DNA of 64,000 nt from CBDBBY01 sp965205055. GTDB taxonomy: Bacteria; Pseudomonadota; Alphaproteobacteria; Rhodobacterales; Rhodobacteraceae. Location: contig OZ242030.1 in NCBI GenBank assembly GCA_965205055.1, positions 496,001-560,000 of the forward strand, given 5' to 3'. Positions 42,441-51,656 of the stretch are shown piece after piece. How positions within the stretch are numbered: the stretch's first letter is position 1; each line of letters starts with the position of its first letter. Made by a program: the position numbers and the translations under genes. Below the pieces are notes generated by a model that searched no databases, was not told the DNA's origin, and worked only from the letters and a program-made list of their open reading frames with translations.

Positions 42441-42507
42441 GCTTCAACATTTTGATAATAAACAATAAAATGAGATTCATGAATTTTCAGCCATACTCTG
42501 AAACTTT
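42315..42507 (+). repeat. Left copy of the shared IS 3' end
   Basis: From GAGCGGATCTTCGCT onward this segment is strongly similar to the sequence starting at 53435, first over about 70 bp of transposase C-terminus and then over the AT-rich tail with GATTC(A/T)TGAATTTTCA and a following TA-TCT-AA pattern. The two copies have the same orientation. Similarity fades around 42505. Confidence 0.7.
42462..42475 (+). promoter_or_regulatory. FNR/FnrL-like site upstream of narK1
   Basis: TTGAT-AATA-AACAA matches the FNR consensus TTGAT-N4-ATCAA at nine of ten positions and lies about 130 bp before narK1, within the IS remnant tail. Anaerobic control of nar genes by FNR-type regulators is well known; the site itself is a sequence match only. 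Confidence 0.5.
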
Positions 42508-42604
42508 CTCGAATTTTTCAGCCCATCAAGTTTGCAAGGCCAGCATTTTTTCGATAACACATCTTTGGTTTTTGTTGGCCAAGACCACGTAAGCGGGGAA
42601 CATC

Positions 42605-43945
42605 ATGCATCTGCTCGATGGGGTTACGCGCGGCGATCAATACCGCGCACTTGGTTTGAGTACGTTCGCCTTTACGGTCTGTTTCGCCGTATGGACAATT
42701 TTTTCCATAATTGGCGTATCGATCAAGGAAGAACTCGGCCTCAACGACACCCAATTCGGATTGCTGATTGCAACCCCCGTTCTGACCGGCTCCATCAGCC
42801 GGATATTTCTCGGAGTTTGGTCGGAGCAGTTCGGCGGCCGGATACTTTTTCCGATACAAATGCTGGTCACGGCGGTCGCGGTCTGGTTGCTTACTTCGGT
42901 TACGACTTACGCTGTCTTTCTTTTGGCGGCGCTGGGGCTTGGCTTGGCCGGCGGCTCTTTCATCGTTGGCGTTGCCTACACGTCGAGATGGTTCGAACAG
43001 AAGAATCAAGGAACGGCGCTCGGGATTTTCGGTGCAGGCAATGTCGGCGCCGCAGTAACGAATTTCGCGGCGCCTTTCTTGGTCGTCGCGGTCGGGTGGG
43101 AGGACACCGCTCGCGTTTATGCCGTCGTATTGGCGCTCACGGCAGTCCTGTTTTACGTGTTCGCCAAGACCGACCCGGTGCACGAGCAGAGGACCAAGTC
43201 CGGGTCGAGACCCGTTTCGGCGGTCGAACAGCTCGCGCCGCTCAAGAACATTCAGGTTTGGCGGTTCGCCACCTACTATTTTTTCGTTTTCGGAGCTTTC
43301 GTAGCGCTGGCTTCATTCCTTCCCCGCTATTACGTCGGCGCATACGGCCTTGGGCTTACGACCGCAGGCGTGCTTGCCGGGCTGTACTCCTTGCCGGGAT
43401 CGGTGTTCCGCGCGCTCGGCGGCTGGATGTCCGACAAACTCGGCGCTCGTTGGGTCATGTACTTCACATTCATCGTGTCCTTGGCGGTGCTCTTCATCAT
43501 GAGCTACCCGAGCACGACCTACACGGTGCAGGGGATTGACGGGCCGATCCAATTCCAGTTCGGCGTCGGACTCGAGCTCTTCGTCGCGCTCTCAATAGTT
43601 CTTGGGTTCGTGATGAGTCTGGGAAAAGCCGCCGTCTACAAGCATATCCCGGTCTACTACCCTCATCATGTCGGTTCCATCGGCGGCCTCGTCGGCATGA
43701 TCGGCGGCCTTGGCGGGTTTTTCCTCCCGATCGCATTCGGGATTCTGCTGGACGCGACCGGCGTTTGGACCGCCCCTTTCATGCTTCTTTTCGGGCTGGT
43801 CGCCGTCAGCACTGTATGGATGCATATCGCGATCCGGTTGATGGAGCGTTCCCGGCATCCCGGGCTTGCGTCGGAAACCTACCTTTCCGACGTTCCGGAC
43901 GCGCCGCTGCCGCAGCCCGGTTCCGGCACGGCGGAAAAGAGCTGA
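42605..43945 (+). CDS. narK1: Nitrate/nitrite transporter NarK1 type
   Basis: Major facilitator with about 12 membrane segments, 446 residues, probably a nitrate/proton symporter. Family marks are FGLLIATPVLTGSISRIFLGVWSEQFGGR after the second segment, the nitrate-signature region LGLAGGSFIVGVAYTSRWFEQKNQGTALGIFGAGNVGAA and the later VMSLGKAAVYKHIPVYYPHHVGSIGGLVGMIGGLGGF. It is the first gene of the nar operon, 66 bp before narK2. In several denitrifiers NarK1 and NarK2 are fused in one protein; here they are separate genes. The cytoplasmic tail is rich in proline. Confidence 0.9.
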   Translation: MHLLDGVTRGDQYRALGLSTFAFTVCFAVWTIFSIIGVSIKEELGLNDTQFGLLIATPVLTGSISRIFLGVWSEQFGGRILFPIQMLVTAVAVWLLTSVTTYAVFLLAALGLGLAGGSFIVGVAYTSRWFEQKNQGTALGIFGAGNVGAAVTNFAAPFLVVAVGWEDTARVYAVVLALTAVLFYVFAKTDPVHEQRTKSGSRPVSAVEQLAPLKNIQVWRFATYYFFVFGAFVALASFLPRYYVGAYGLGLTTAGVLAGLYSLPGSVFRALGGWMSDKLGARWVMYFTFIVSLAVLFIMSYPSTTYTVQGIDGPIQFQFGVGLELFVALSIVLGFVMSLGKAAVYKHIPVYYPHHVGSIGGLVGMIGGLGGFFLPIAFGILLDATGVWTAPFMLLFGLVAVSTVWMHIAIRLMERSRHPGLASETYLSDVPDAPLPQPGSGTAEKS

Positions 43946-44011
43946 GCGAGCGGGCATCCTGAACCGGATTGCCTTGCTCGAACAGCCAAACAGAATCTGA
44001 CGGAGACCGTC

Positions 44012-45619
44012 ATGGGCAAAGATCTCAGAAACTACACGCCGGACGATGAAGCGTTTTGGCTCTCGACGGGCCGTTCGGTCGCCAACCGGAACCTCTGGAT
44101 ATCGATCCCTTCTTTGCTTTGCGGATTCGCGGTGTGGCTCTACTGGGGAATCATCACCGTCCAGATGCTCAATCTCGGGTTTCCGTTCGAGAATTCCGAA
44201 CTTTTCACGCTGTCCGCCATAGCCGGGCTCACAGGAGCGACGCTGCGCATTCCGTCGACGTTCTTCATCCGCATCGCGGGCGGACGCAATACGATATTCT
44301 TCACGACCGCGCTGCTGATGATACCGGCGGTCGGGACAGGCATTGCGCTTCAGGATCCCGACACGCCGCTGTGGCAGTTTCAAATCCTGGCCCTGCTCAG
44401 CGGAATCGGCGGCGGCAACTTCGCTTCGTCGATGTCGAACATCAGCTTCTTCTTTCCCAAGAAGATTCAAGGCTACGCTTTGGGGATGAACGCGGGCTTG
44501 GGCAATTTCGGCGTCACGACGATGCAAATTCTGATTCCGCTTGTCATGACGTTCGGCATTTTCGGCGGCGAGCCGATGCTGCTCGAAAACACTTCAGGCA
44601 CCTTGATCGGCAAAATCCCGGCAGGTTCTGAAACCTATCTGCACAACGCCGGCTTCGTCTGGCTCGCGTTCCTGATTCCGCTGGCTGTCGCTGGCTGGTG
44701 GGGAATGAACAATATCCGCGATCAGCATGTGTCGCCGGACATCTCCGGTCCCGTCGTCAGCTTCGGGATCATTGCAGGGATGCTTGCGATCGGGCTGGTT
44801 TGCGCCGCTTTCGGCCTTTGGCTTTTGCTTCCGGCCGCCGTCGGGGGGTCGGGATTCGGCGTATCCAAGTGGATCGTGCTGGTCATCGTGATCGCGCTCA
44901 CCGTCGGCTTTCTGCGCCTCATTCCGGGCCAGGTCGGCAAAAACCTTCAACGGCAGTACAGGATATTCAACAACAAGCACACCTGGGCAATGACCGTGAT
45001 CTATACGATGACCTTCGGATCTTTCATCGGTTACTCTGCCGCGTTCGCCCTGACCATCAAGGTGGTGTTCGGCTTCCAGCACTTGGAGGTCGACGGCGTG
45101 CTGACCCATGACACGGTCAATCCGAACGGCCCGTCCGCGCTCATGTACGCTTGGATGGGACCTTTCATCGGCGCTTTGATCCGGCCGGTGGGCGGCATGC
45201 TTGCGGACAAGATGGGCGGCGCGAAAGTCACTCAGGCCGTTTCGGTCGTGATGGTGATCTGCGCGCTTGCGCTGGCATACATTCTGCAGCGCGCATACGT
45301 CTCCGCCGCGCCGGAAACCTTGTTCCTGCCGTTCATGGCATTGTTCCTGGTTTTGTTCGCGGCCACGGGCATCGGAAACGGCTCGACGTTCCGGACGATC
45401 GCGGTGGCGTTCGACGAGGAGCAGGCCGGTCCCGTGCTCGGCTGGACTTCCGCCGTCGCCGCTTACGGGGCGTTCGTCATCCCTTTGGTGTTCGGGGAAC
45501 AGATGGGAGCCGGAGCGCCGGAGCTTGCGCTTTACGGTTTCGCGGCCTTCTATGCTATTTGCATTGCGATCAATTACTGGTTCTATCTGCGCCCGAACGC
45601 GTACATCAAGAACCCGTAG
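44012..45619 (+). CDS. narK2: Nitrate/nitrite antiporter NarK2 type
   Basis: Major facilitator of 535 residues with about 12 membrane segments, probably exchanging nitrate for nitrite during anaerobic respiration. Characteristic segments are FWLSTGRSVANRNLWISIPSLLCGFAVWLYWGIITVQM at the N-terminus, the nitrate signature GIGGGNFASSMSNISFFFPKKIQGYALGMNAGLGNFGV, and a second signature GIGNGSTFRTIAVAF. A GGAGA ribosome binding site precedes the start. It is followed 57 bp later by narG, placing it in the nar operon. Confidence 0.93.
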   Translation: MGKDLRNYTPDDEAFWLSTGRSVANRNLWISIPSLLCGFAVWLYWGIITVQMLNLGFPFENSELFTLSAIAGLTGATLRIPSTFFIRIAGGRNTIFFTTALLMIPAVGTGIALQDPDTPLWQFQILALLSGIGGGNFASSMSNISFFFPKKIQGYALGMNAGLGNFGVTTMQILIPLVMTFGIFGGEPMLLENTSGTLIGKIPAGSETYLHNAGFVWLAFLIPLAVAGWWGMNNIRDQHVSPDISGPVVSFGIIAGMLAIGLVCAAFGLWLLLPAAVGGSGFGVSKWIVLVIVIALTVGFLRLIPGQVGKNLQRQYRIFNNKHTWAMTVIYTMTFGSFIGYSAAFALTIKVVFGFQHLEVDGVLTHDTVNPNGPSALMYAWMGPFIGALIRPVGGMLADKMGGAKVTQAVSVVMVICALALAYILQRAYVSAAPETLFLPFMALFLVLFAATGIGNGSTFRTIAVAFDEEQAGPVLGWTSAVAAYGAFVIPLVFGEQMGAGAPELALYGFAAFYAICIAINYWFYLRPNAYIKNP

Positions 45620-45676
45620 CTTTCCGACGCGCGGCGCCGCATCGCGCCGCGCCCCACAGGATCCGAGGCGACTGAA

Positions 45677-48600
45677 ATGAGTCATCTGCTCGACAGACTG
45701 AATTTCTTCCAATCGAAAGAACTGGAGCAATTCGCGGACGGCCACGGCCAGGTCACGCGCGAAAGCCGAGATTGGGAGGATACTTATCGCAACCGTTGGC
45801 AGCACGACAAAGTCGTCAGATCGACGCACGGCGTGAATTGCACCGGCTCCTGCTCTTGGAAAATCTACGTCAAGTCCGGGATCGTGACTTGGGAAACGCA
45901 GGAAACCGATTATCCGAGGACGCGGCCCGACCTGCCGAACCACGAGCCTCGCGGCTGTTCGAGAGGAGCGAGCTACAGCTGGTACCTTTACTCCGCCAGC
46001 AGAGTGAAGACTCCCTTGGTGCGCGGAAGGCTGCTCAAGGCGTGGCGCGAATTGCGCGAAACCAAGTCGCCGACCGAAGCCTGGACCGCGCTGCAGCAGG
46101 ATCGGACAGCGCGCAGCAGCTACGTCAAGGCACGCGGAAAGGGCGGTTTCGTTCGCGCCGACTGGGACGAGGCGAACGAGATCATCGCGGCTGCGAACGC
46201 CTACACGGCGCGGACGCACGGACCGGACAGGATCATCGGCTTTTCGCCGATCCCGGCGATGTCGATGGTCAGCTACGCGGCAGGAACTCGCTATCTCAGC
46301 CTGCTGGGCGGAGTGTGCATGTCCTTCTACGATTGGTACTGCGATCTCCCGCCCGCGTCGCCGATGACTTGGGGCGAACAGACCGATGTGCCGGAAAGCG
46401 CGGACTGGTACAACTCAGGCTATCTGATCCTTTGGGGATCGAATGTGCCGCAAACTCGGACCCCGGACGCGCATTTCTACACCGAAGCGCGGTATCGCGG
46501 AACAAAATCGGCCGTGATCTGCCCGGACTACTCGGAAGCCGCCAAATTCGGCGACATCTGGCTGAATGCAAAGCAAGGAACCGATGCCGCGCTGGCGATG
46601 GCATTCGGCCACGTCATCCTGCGCGAGTTCCACATCGACCGCGAAGTCGAGTATTTCGCGGACTACTGCCGGAACTATTCGGATCTGCCGATGCTCGTCC
46701 GGCTCGAGGAGAAGGACGGGCGTTCCGTGCCCGGCCGCTTCCTCCGCGCCGACGACCTGGTCGGCAAGCTCGGCGAAGAGAACAATCCGAAATGGAAGAC
46801 AGTTGCGTGGGACAGCGCTTCCGGATGTCCGGTCGCTCCGAACGGATCCATCGGATTCCGGTGGGGCGAACACGGCAAATGGAACTTGGAAGCTCGCGCC
46901 TCGGGCGAAGACACGCGACTCGAGATGTCTTTCATCGACAGCCACGACGAAGTCGCCGCTGTCGAATTCCCTTACTTCGGCAGCGGAGCGACCGCATTCT
47001 TCGCGACCGGCGACGAAAGGCCGAATGTCCTGACCAGAAATATTCCGGTCAAGCGGATAAGCTGCGCAGACGGGGACGCGCTCGTCGCGACCGTTTTCGA
47101 CCTTGTCTGCGCGAACTACGGTCTTGATCGCGGCCTTGGCGGCGACTGGGTCGCCAAAGAGTATTCCGAGGACATGCCGGGAACGCCTGCGTGGGCGGAA
47201 AAGATCACCGGCGTGCCCGCGGCCAAAATCATTCACGTCGCCAGAGAGTTCGCCTCCAACGCGGAAAAGACCCGCGGCAAATCCATGGTCATCATCGGCG
47301 CGGCGATGAACCACTGGTACCACATGGATATGAACTATCGCGGCGTCATCAACATGCTGGTGCTATGCGGATGCGTGGGAAATTCCGGAGGCGGCTGGGC
47401 TCACTATGTGGGTCAGGAGAAGCTCCGTCCGCAAACCGGATGGCTGCCGCTGGCCTTCGCTCTGGACTGGTCCAGGCCGCCGAGGCAGATGAACTCGACT
47501 TCGATGTGGTATGCCCATTCGGACCAATGGCGCTACGAAACGCTGACGGCGGGCGAGATCACCTCGCCCACGGCGCCGGAAGGCGACTGGGACGCAAGCA
47601 TGATCGATTTCAATATTCGCGCCGAGCGGATGGGTTGGCTGCCGTCCGCTCCGCAACTGAAGACGAATCCTTTGACAGTCGCGCGCCGCGCGGCGGAGGC
47701 CGGAACCGAAGTGCCGGCCTACGTCGCCTCGCAATTGAAATCCGGCGAACTCCGGATGTCATGCGAAGATCCGGACGCGCCCGAGAACTGGCCGCGCAAT
47801 CTGTTCGTTTGGCGGTCGAACCTGCTCGGCTCATCCGGAAAGGGGCATGAGTACTTTCTTAAGCACCTGCTCGGAACGGACCATGGAGTGATCGGGCGCG
47901 ATCTGGGCGCTGAAGGCCGAAAGAAGCCCAAGGAGGCTGTTTGGCACGACGAGGCTCCGCGCGGCAAACTGGACCTTTTGGTGTGCATCGACTTCAGGAT
48001 GAGCACGACGGCGGTTTACTCGGACGTAGTGCTTCCGACAGCTTCATGGTACGAAAAGAACGACCTCAACACCTCGGACATGCATCCGTTCATCCATCCT
48101 CTGCAGGCCGCAGTGGATCCGGCCTACGAGTCGAAGTCCGATTGGGAGATTTTCAAGGCCATCGCCCGGAAATTCCAGGATATCGCGCCCGAAATCCTCG
48201 GCAAGGAAACGGACGTGGTGGCCTTGCCAATTCTCCACGACACGCCCTCCGAGCTGGCGCAGGACGAAGTTCTGGATTGGAAGAACGGCGAATGCGAACT
48301 CATTCCGGGCAAGACCGCGCCGAACTACATTCCTGTCGAGCGCGACTACACGGCCGTTTACGACCGGTTCGTTGCGCTCGGTCCGCTGATGGACCGTCTC
48401 GGCAACGGGGGGAAAGGCATCGCCTGGAAGACGGAGGACGAGGTCCAGCATCTGAGAGAACTGAACGGCGTCTGGCAAGAAGGCCCCGCAAAGGGGTGTC
48501 CGAAGATACTGAGCGACATCGACGCGGCGGAAGTCGTCCTGATGCTTGCGCCTGAGACCAACGGTGAAGTCGCGGTCAAGGCGTGGACGGCGTTGGAAAA

Positions 48601-49405
48601 AGCCACAGGACGCGATCACGTGCATCTCGCTGCGGCGAAGGAAGATGAAAAGATCCGATTCCGCGACATCGCCGCGCAGCCGCGGAAAATCATTTCGTCT
48701 CCGACCTGGTCGGGCCTCGAATCCGAAAAGGTCTGCTACAATGCGGGCTACACCAATGTGCACGAACTGATCCCTTGGCGAACGCTCACAGGGCGCCAGC
48801 AGCTTTACCAGGACCACCTGTGGATGCGAGCCTTCGGGGAAGGGCTTGTTTCATACAGGCCTCCCGTGGATCTCAAGACGATCACTGCGGACCTCGGCTT
48901 GGAGGAGGACTGGCCGCATGTGGTGCTCAACTTCATAACGCCTCACCAGAAATGGGGAATTCACTCCACCTATTCCGACAACCTGCTCATGCTCACCATG
49001 AACCGGGGCGGCCCCGTGGTCTGGGTTTCGGAAAACGACGCGAGAAAAGCCGATATCGAAGACAACGACTGGGTCGAAGCGTTCAACGCGAACGGCGCGC
49101 TGATCGCACGCGCCGTCGTCAGCCAGCGCATGAAGGACGGCACCGTCTTCATGTATCATGCCCAAGAGAAGATCGTGAACACGCCCGGCTCGGAAAAAAC
49201 CGGCCGCCGCGGCGGCATCCACAATTCGGTCACCCGAGCGGTCCTCAAGCCTACCCATATGATCGGCGGCTACGCGCAGCAATCCTACGGCTTCAACTAT
49301 TACGGGACGGTCGGGTCGAACAGGGACGAGTTCGTGGTCGTGCGGAAAATGAGAAAGGTCGACTGGCTCGACCGGACGCAATCGAAAGAGGAGGCAGTGC
49401 TATGA
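45677..49405 (+). CDS. narG: Respiratory nitrate reductase alpha subunit
   Basis: Molybdenum bis-MGD subunit that reduces nitrate to nitrite on the cytoplasmic side of the membrane, 1242 residues. The FS0 [4Fe-4S] ligands are visible: His51, Cys55, Cys59 and Cys94 (STHGVNCTGSCSWKIY and PRGCSRGAS), as in E. coli NarG. The molybdenum ligand Asp223 lies in YDWYCDLPPASPMTWGEQTD, equivalent to Asp222. The N-terminus lacks a Tat signal, as expected for this cytoplasm-facing type (nNar). It overlaps narH by four bases. Needs molybdenum cofactor, for which moaC and moeA are encoded earlier in the window. Confidence 0.98.
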   Translation: MSHLLDRLNFFQSKELEQFADGHGQVTRESRDWEDTYRNRWQHDKVVRSTHGVNCTGSCSWKIYVKSGIVTWETQETDYPRTRPDLPNHEPRGCSRGASYSWYLYSASRVKTPLVRGRLLKAWRELRETKSPTEAWTALQQDRTARSSYVKARGKGGFVRADWDEANEIIAAANAYTARTHGPDRIIGFSPIPAMSMVSYAAGTRYLSLLGGVCMSFYDWYCDLPPASPMTWGEQTDVPESADWYNSGYLILWGSNVPQTRTPDAHFYTEARYRGTKSAVICPDYSEAAKFGDIWLNAKQGTDAALAMAFGHVILREFHIDREVEYFADYCRNYSDLPMLVRLEEKDGRSVPGRFLRADDLVGKLGEENNPKWKTVAWDSASGCPVAPNGSIGFRWGEHGKWNLEARASGEDTRLEMSFIDSHDEVAAVEFPYFGSGATAFFATGDERPNVLTRNIPVKRISCADGDALVATVFDLVCANYGLDRGLGGDWVAKEYSEDMPGTPAWAEKITGVPAAKIIHVAREFASNAEKTRGKSMVIIGAAMNHWYHMDMNYRGVINMLVLCGCVGNSGGGWAHYVGQEKLRPQTGWLPLAFALDWSRPPRQMNSTSMWYAHSDQWRYETLTAGEITSPTAPEGDWDASMIDFNIRAERMGWLPSAPQLKTNPLTVARRAAEAGTEVPAYVASQLKSGELRMSCEDPDAPENWPRNLFVWRSNLLGSSGKGHEYFLKHLLGTDHGVIGRDLGAEGRKKPKEAVWHDEAPRGKLDLLVCIDFRMSTTAVYSDVVLPTASWYEKNDLNTSDMHPFIHPLQAAVDPAYESKSDWEIFKAIARKFQDIAPEILGKETDVVALPILHDTPSELAQDEVLDWKNGECELIPGKTAPNYIPVERDYTAVYDRFVALGPLMDRLGNGGKGIAWKTEDEVQHLRELNGVWQEGPAKGCPKILSDIDAAEVVLMLAPETNGEVAVKAWTALEKATGRDHVHLAAAKEDEKIRFRDIAAQPRKIISSPTWSGLESEKVCYNAGYTNVHELIPWRTLTGRQQLYQDHLWMRAFGEGLVSYRPPVDLKTITADLGLEEDWPHVVLNFITPHQKWGIHSTYSDNLLMLTMNRGGPVVWVSENDARKADIEDNDWVEAFNANGALIARAVVSQRMKDGTVFMYHAQEKIVNTPGSEKTGRRGGIHNSVTRAVLKPTHMIGGYAQQSYGFNYYGTVGSNRDEFVVVRKMRKVDWLDRTQSKEEAVL

Positions 49406-50922
49406 AAGTGCGCGCGCAAGTCGGGATGGTCTTGAATCTTGACAAATGCATCGGTTGCCACACCTGCTCCATAACGTGCAAGAACGTTTGGACCAACCGC
49501 GACGGCGTCGAGTATGCTTGGTTCAACAACGTCGAGACGAAGCCGGGAACCGGATATCCTACGGATTGGGAAAACCAGGCCAGATGGAACGGCGGGTGGG
49601 AACGCACGAAATCGGGCAAGCTGCAGCCGAAGCAAGGATCCAAGTGGCGGATCATCGCCAAGCTGTTCGGCAATCCGGATCTGCCCGAGATCGACGATTA
49701 CTACGTGCCGTTCGATTTCGACTACGACCACCTCAAATCCGCGCCCGAGATGGAAGCCGTCCCGACGGCGCGGCCTTTTTCCAAGATCACCGGCGAACGG
49801 ATCGAGAAAATCGAAAAAGGCCCGAACTGGGAGGAAATCCTCGGAGGCGAATTCTCCAAGCGGAGCCGGGACTACAATTTCGAGGGCGTGCAGAAGGAAA
49901 TCTACGGCGAATACGAGAACACCTTCATGATGTATTTGCCGCGCCTGTGCGAGCATTGCCTCAATCCGTCCTGCGCGGCGAGCTGCCCGTCGGGAGCGAT
50001 CTACAAAAGAGAAGAAGACGGCATCGTTCTGATCGACCAAGAGAAATGCCGCGGTTGGCGAATGTGCGTTTCAGGGTGCCCTTACAAAAAGGTCTATTAC
50101 AATTGGGAGACCGGCAAGTCCGAAAAGTGCACTTTCTGCTACCCGCGGATCGAATCCGGAAACCCGACGGTCTGTTCGGAAACCTGCGTCGGCCGCATCC
50201 GGTACATAGGGGTGATGCTCTACGATGCGGACAAAATCCAGTCGGCTGCGAATGTCGAGCGCCAGACCGATCTTTACGAGGCCCATCTGGGCGTCTTTCT
50301 CGACCCGAATGATCCGCAAGTAATAAGGGACGCATTCGACTGCGGAGTTCCCGGCGATTGGATCAAGGCTGCGCAGGCGAGCCCGATCTGGAAAATGGCG
50401 ATGGACTGGAAAGTGGCGTTCCCGCTCCATCCCGAATACCGCACTCTGCCGATGGTATGGTACATACCGCCGCTCAGCCCGATTCAAAATGCGGCGGAAA
50501 CCGGCGCGATCGAAACGACTGGGGCGATGCCCGACGTTCGGTCTCTCAGAATCCCGGTCAGATATCTCGCCAACCTGCTGACCGCCGGCGATGAAGAGCC
50601 GGTCGTTCGGGCGCTGGAGCGCATGCTCGCGATGCGCGCCTTCATGCGCTCGAAATTCGTCGAAGGAGTGATCGACGACAGCATTCCGGCCCGCGTGGGA
50701 CTGACAAGCAGAACCATCGAGGACATGTACAAGATCATGTCCTTGGCGGACTACGAAGATCGGTTCGTCATTCCGACGACCCATCGTGAGCATGTCGAGG
50801 AGGCGTACGATCTGCGCGGCGGCTGCGGGTTCACCGATGGAAACCGATGCTCCACCGGCATGACGCATGGATCTCTGTTCGGCGGAAGCAAGAGGCCGCT
50901 GAAAATACCGGCAAGGGCGTAG
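49402..50922 (+). CDS. narH: Respiratory nitrate reductase beta subunit
   Basis: Electron-transfer subunit carrying three [4Fe-4S] and one [3Fe-4S] cluster, 506 residues. Cysteine groups are Cys16/19/22/26 (CIGCHTCSITCKN), CEHCLNPSCAASCP, CRGWRMCVSGCP (the Trp replaces a Cys, as usual for the [3Fe-4S] site) and the CTFCYPR...CSETCVGR set. It starts in an ATGA overlap with narG, after a GAGG sequence. It passes electrons from NarI haem to NarG and completes the NarGHI complex. Confidence 0.98.
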   Translation: MKVRAQVGMVLNLDKCIGCHTCSITCKNVWTNRDGVEYAWFNNVETKPGTGYPTDWENQARWNGGWERTKSGKLQPKQGSKWRIIAKLFGNPDLPEIDDYYVPFDFDYDHLKSAPEMEAVPTARPFSKITGERIEKIEKGPNWEEILGGEFSKRSRDYNFEGVQKEIYGEYENTFMMYLPRLCEHCLNPSCAASCPSGAIYKREEDGIVLIDQEKCRGWRMCVSGCPYKKVYYNWETGKSEKCTFCYPRIESGNPTVCSETCVGRIRYIGVMLYDADKIQSAANVERQTDLYEAHLGVFLDPNDPQVIRDAFDCGVPGDWIKAAQASPIWKMAMDWKVAFPLHPEYRTLPMVWYIPPLSPIQNAAETGAIETTGAMPDVRSLRIPVRYLANLLTAGDEEPVVRALERMLAMRAFMRSKFVEGVIDDSIPARVGLTSRTIEDMYKIMSLADYEDRFVIPTTHREHVEEAYDLRGGCGFTDGNRCSTGMTHGSLFGGSKRPLKIPARA

Positions 50923-50924
50923 CG

Positions 50925-51644
50925 ATGGCGGCTCGAATCGCAGATCGGACTCTCAAGGCCTTCTCGTTGCTGCTTAGCTACCCTACGTCCGAGCTGCAGC
51001 AGGCGATGCCGGAAATCCGCGAACTGGTTCTCTCGGACCGCCGGATCGCCGGAAACGCGCATCGCGGTCTGACCCGCTTGACAGATCGAATCGCTGAGAA
51101 CGACATCTACGACCTTGAAGAACACTATGTGACGCTGTTCGACCGCACCCGCTCATTGTCACTGAATTTGTTCGAGCATGTTCATGGCGAAAGCAGAGAC
51201 CGCGGAAGCGCGATGGTCAGCCTGCTGGAAACCTACCGGAGCGAGGGATTCGAGCCTGCCGTGAACGAACTTCCCGACCATCTGCCCGTTCTGCTGGAAT
51301 TCCTTTCGACCCGTACCAACGCGGAGGCCAAGGAGATGCTCGCGGACGCGGCCCATATCCTTGAAGCGCTCAGAGAGCGCCTTGAGAAGCGGCAAAGCGA
51401 CTTCGGTTCCGTGTTCGCAGCTCTGCTGAATATTGCGAATTCCCGGGCGGACAGCGCCGCGGTCGCGGAACTGATGCGCCGACCCGATGACGATCCCGAC
51501 GACCTGAAATCCTTGGACGACGCCTGGGAGGAAGCCGAAGTTAAGTTCGGCCCCGATCCCAACGCCGGGTGCCCGCAGGCCCGCGAATTGCTGTCTCGCA
51601 TGGATCTGCACTCTGACAGCCGGCGTCCAGTCGCCACGAAGTAA
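50925..51644 (+). CDS. narJ: Nitrate reductase assembly chaperone NarJ
   Basis: Cytoplasmic chaperone of the TorD/DmsD/NarJ family that holds apo-NarG until molybdenum cofactor is inserted. The 239 residues show the family pattern LKAFSLLLSYPTSELQQAMPEI, DLEEHYVTLFDRTRSLSLNLFEHVHGESRDRGSAMVSLLETYRSEGFEP and ELPDHLPVLLEFLS. The start two bases after the narH stop was chosen; a longer frame overlaps narH. A glutamate/aspartate-rich C-terminal tail is present. Confidence 0.95.
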   Translation: MAARIADRTLKAFSLLLSYPTSELQQAMPEIRELVLSDRRIAGNAHRGLTRLTDRIAENDIYDLEEHYVTLFDRTRSLSLNLFEHVHGESRDRGSAMVSLLETYRSEGFEPAVNELPDHLPVLLEFLSTRTNAEAKEMLADAAHILEALRERLEKRQSDFGSVFAALLNIANSRADSAAVAELMRRPDDDPDDLKSLDDAWEEAEVKFGPDPNAGCPQARELLSRMDLHSDSRRPVATK

Positions 51645-51656
51645 CGGAGGCACGCC

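Noticed and set aside
44594..46219. Very long minus-strand open frame (541 codons) opposite narK2 and narG
   Set aside because: It lies antisense to two well-supported genes, is rich in Arg, Asp and His without any family motif, and is explained by the GC-rich codon pattern of the plus-strand genes.
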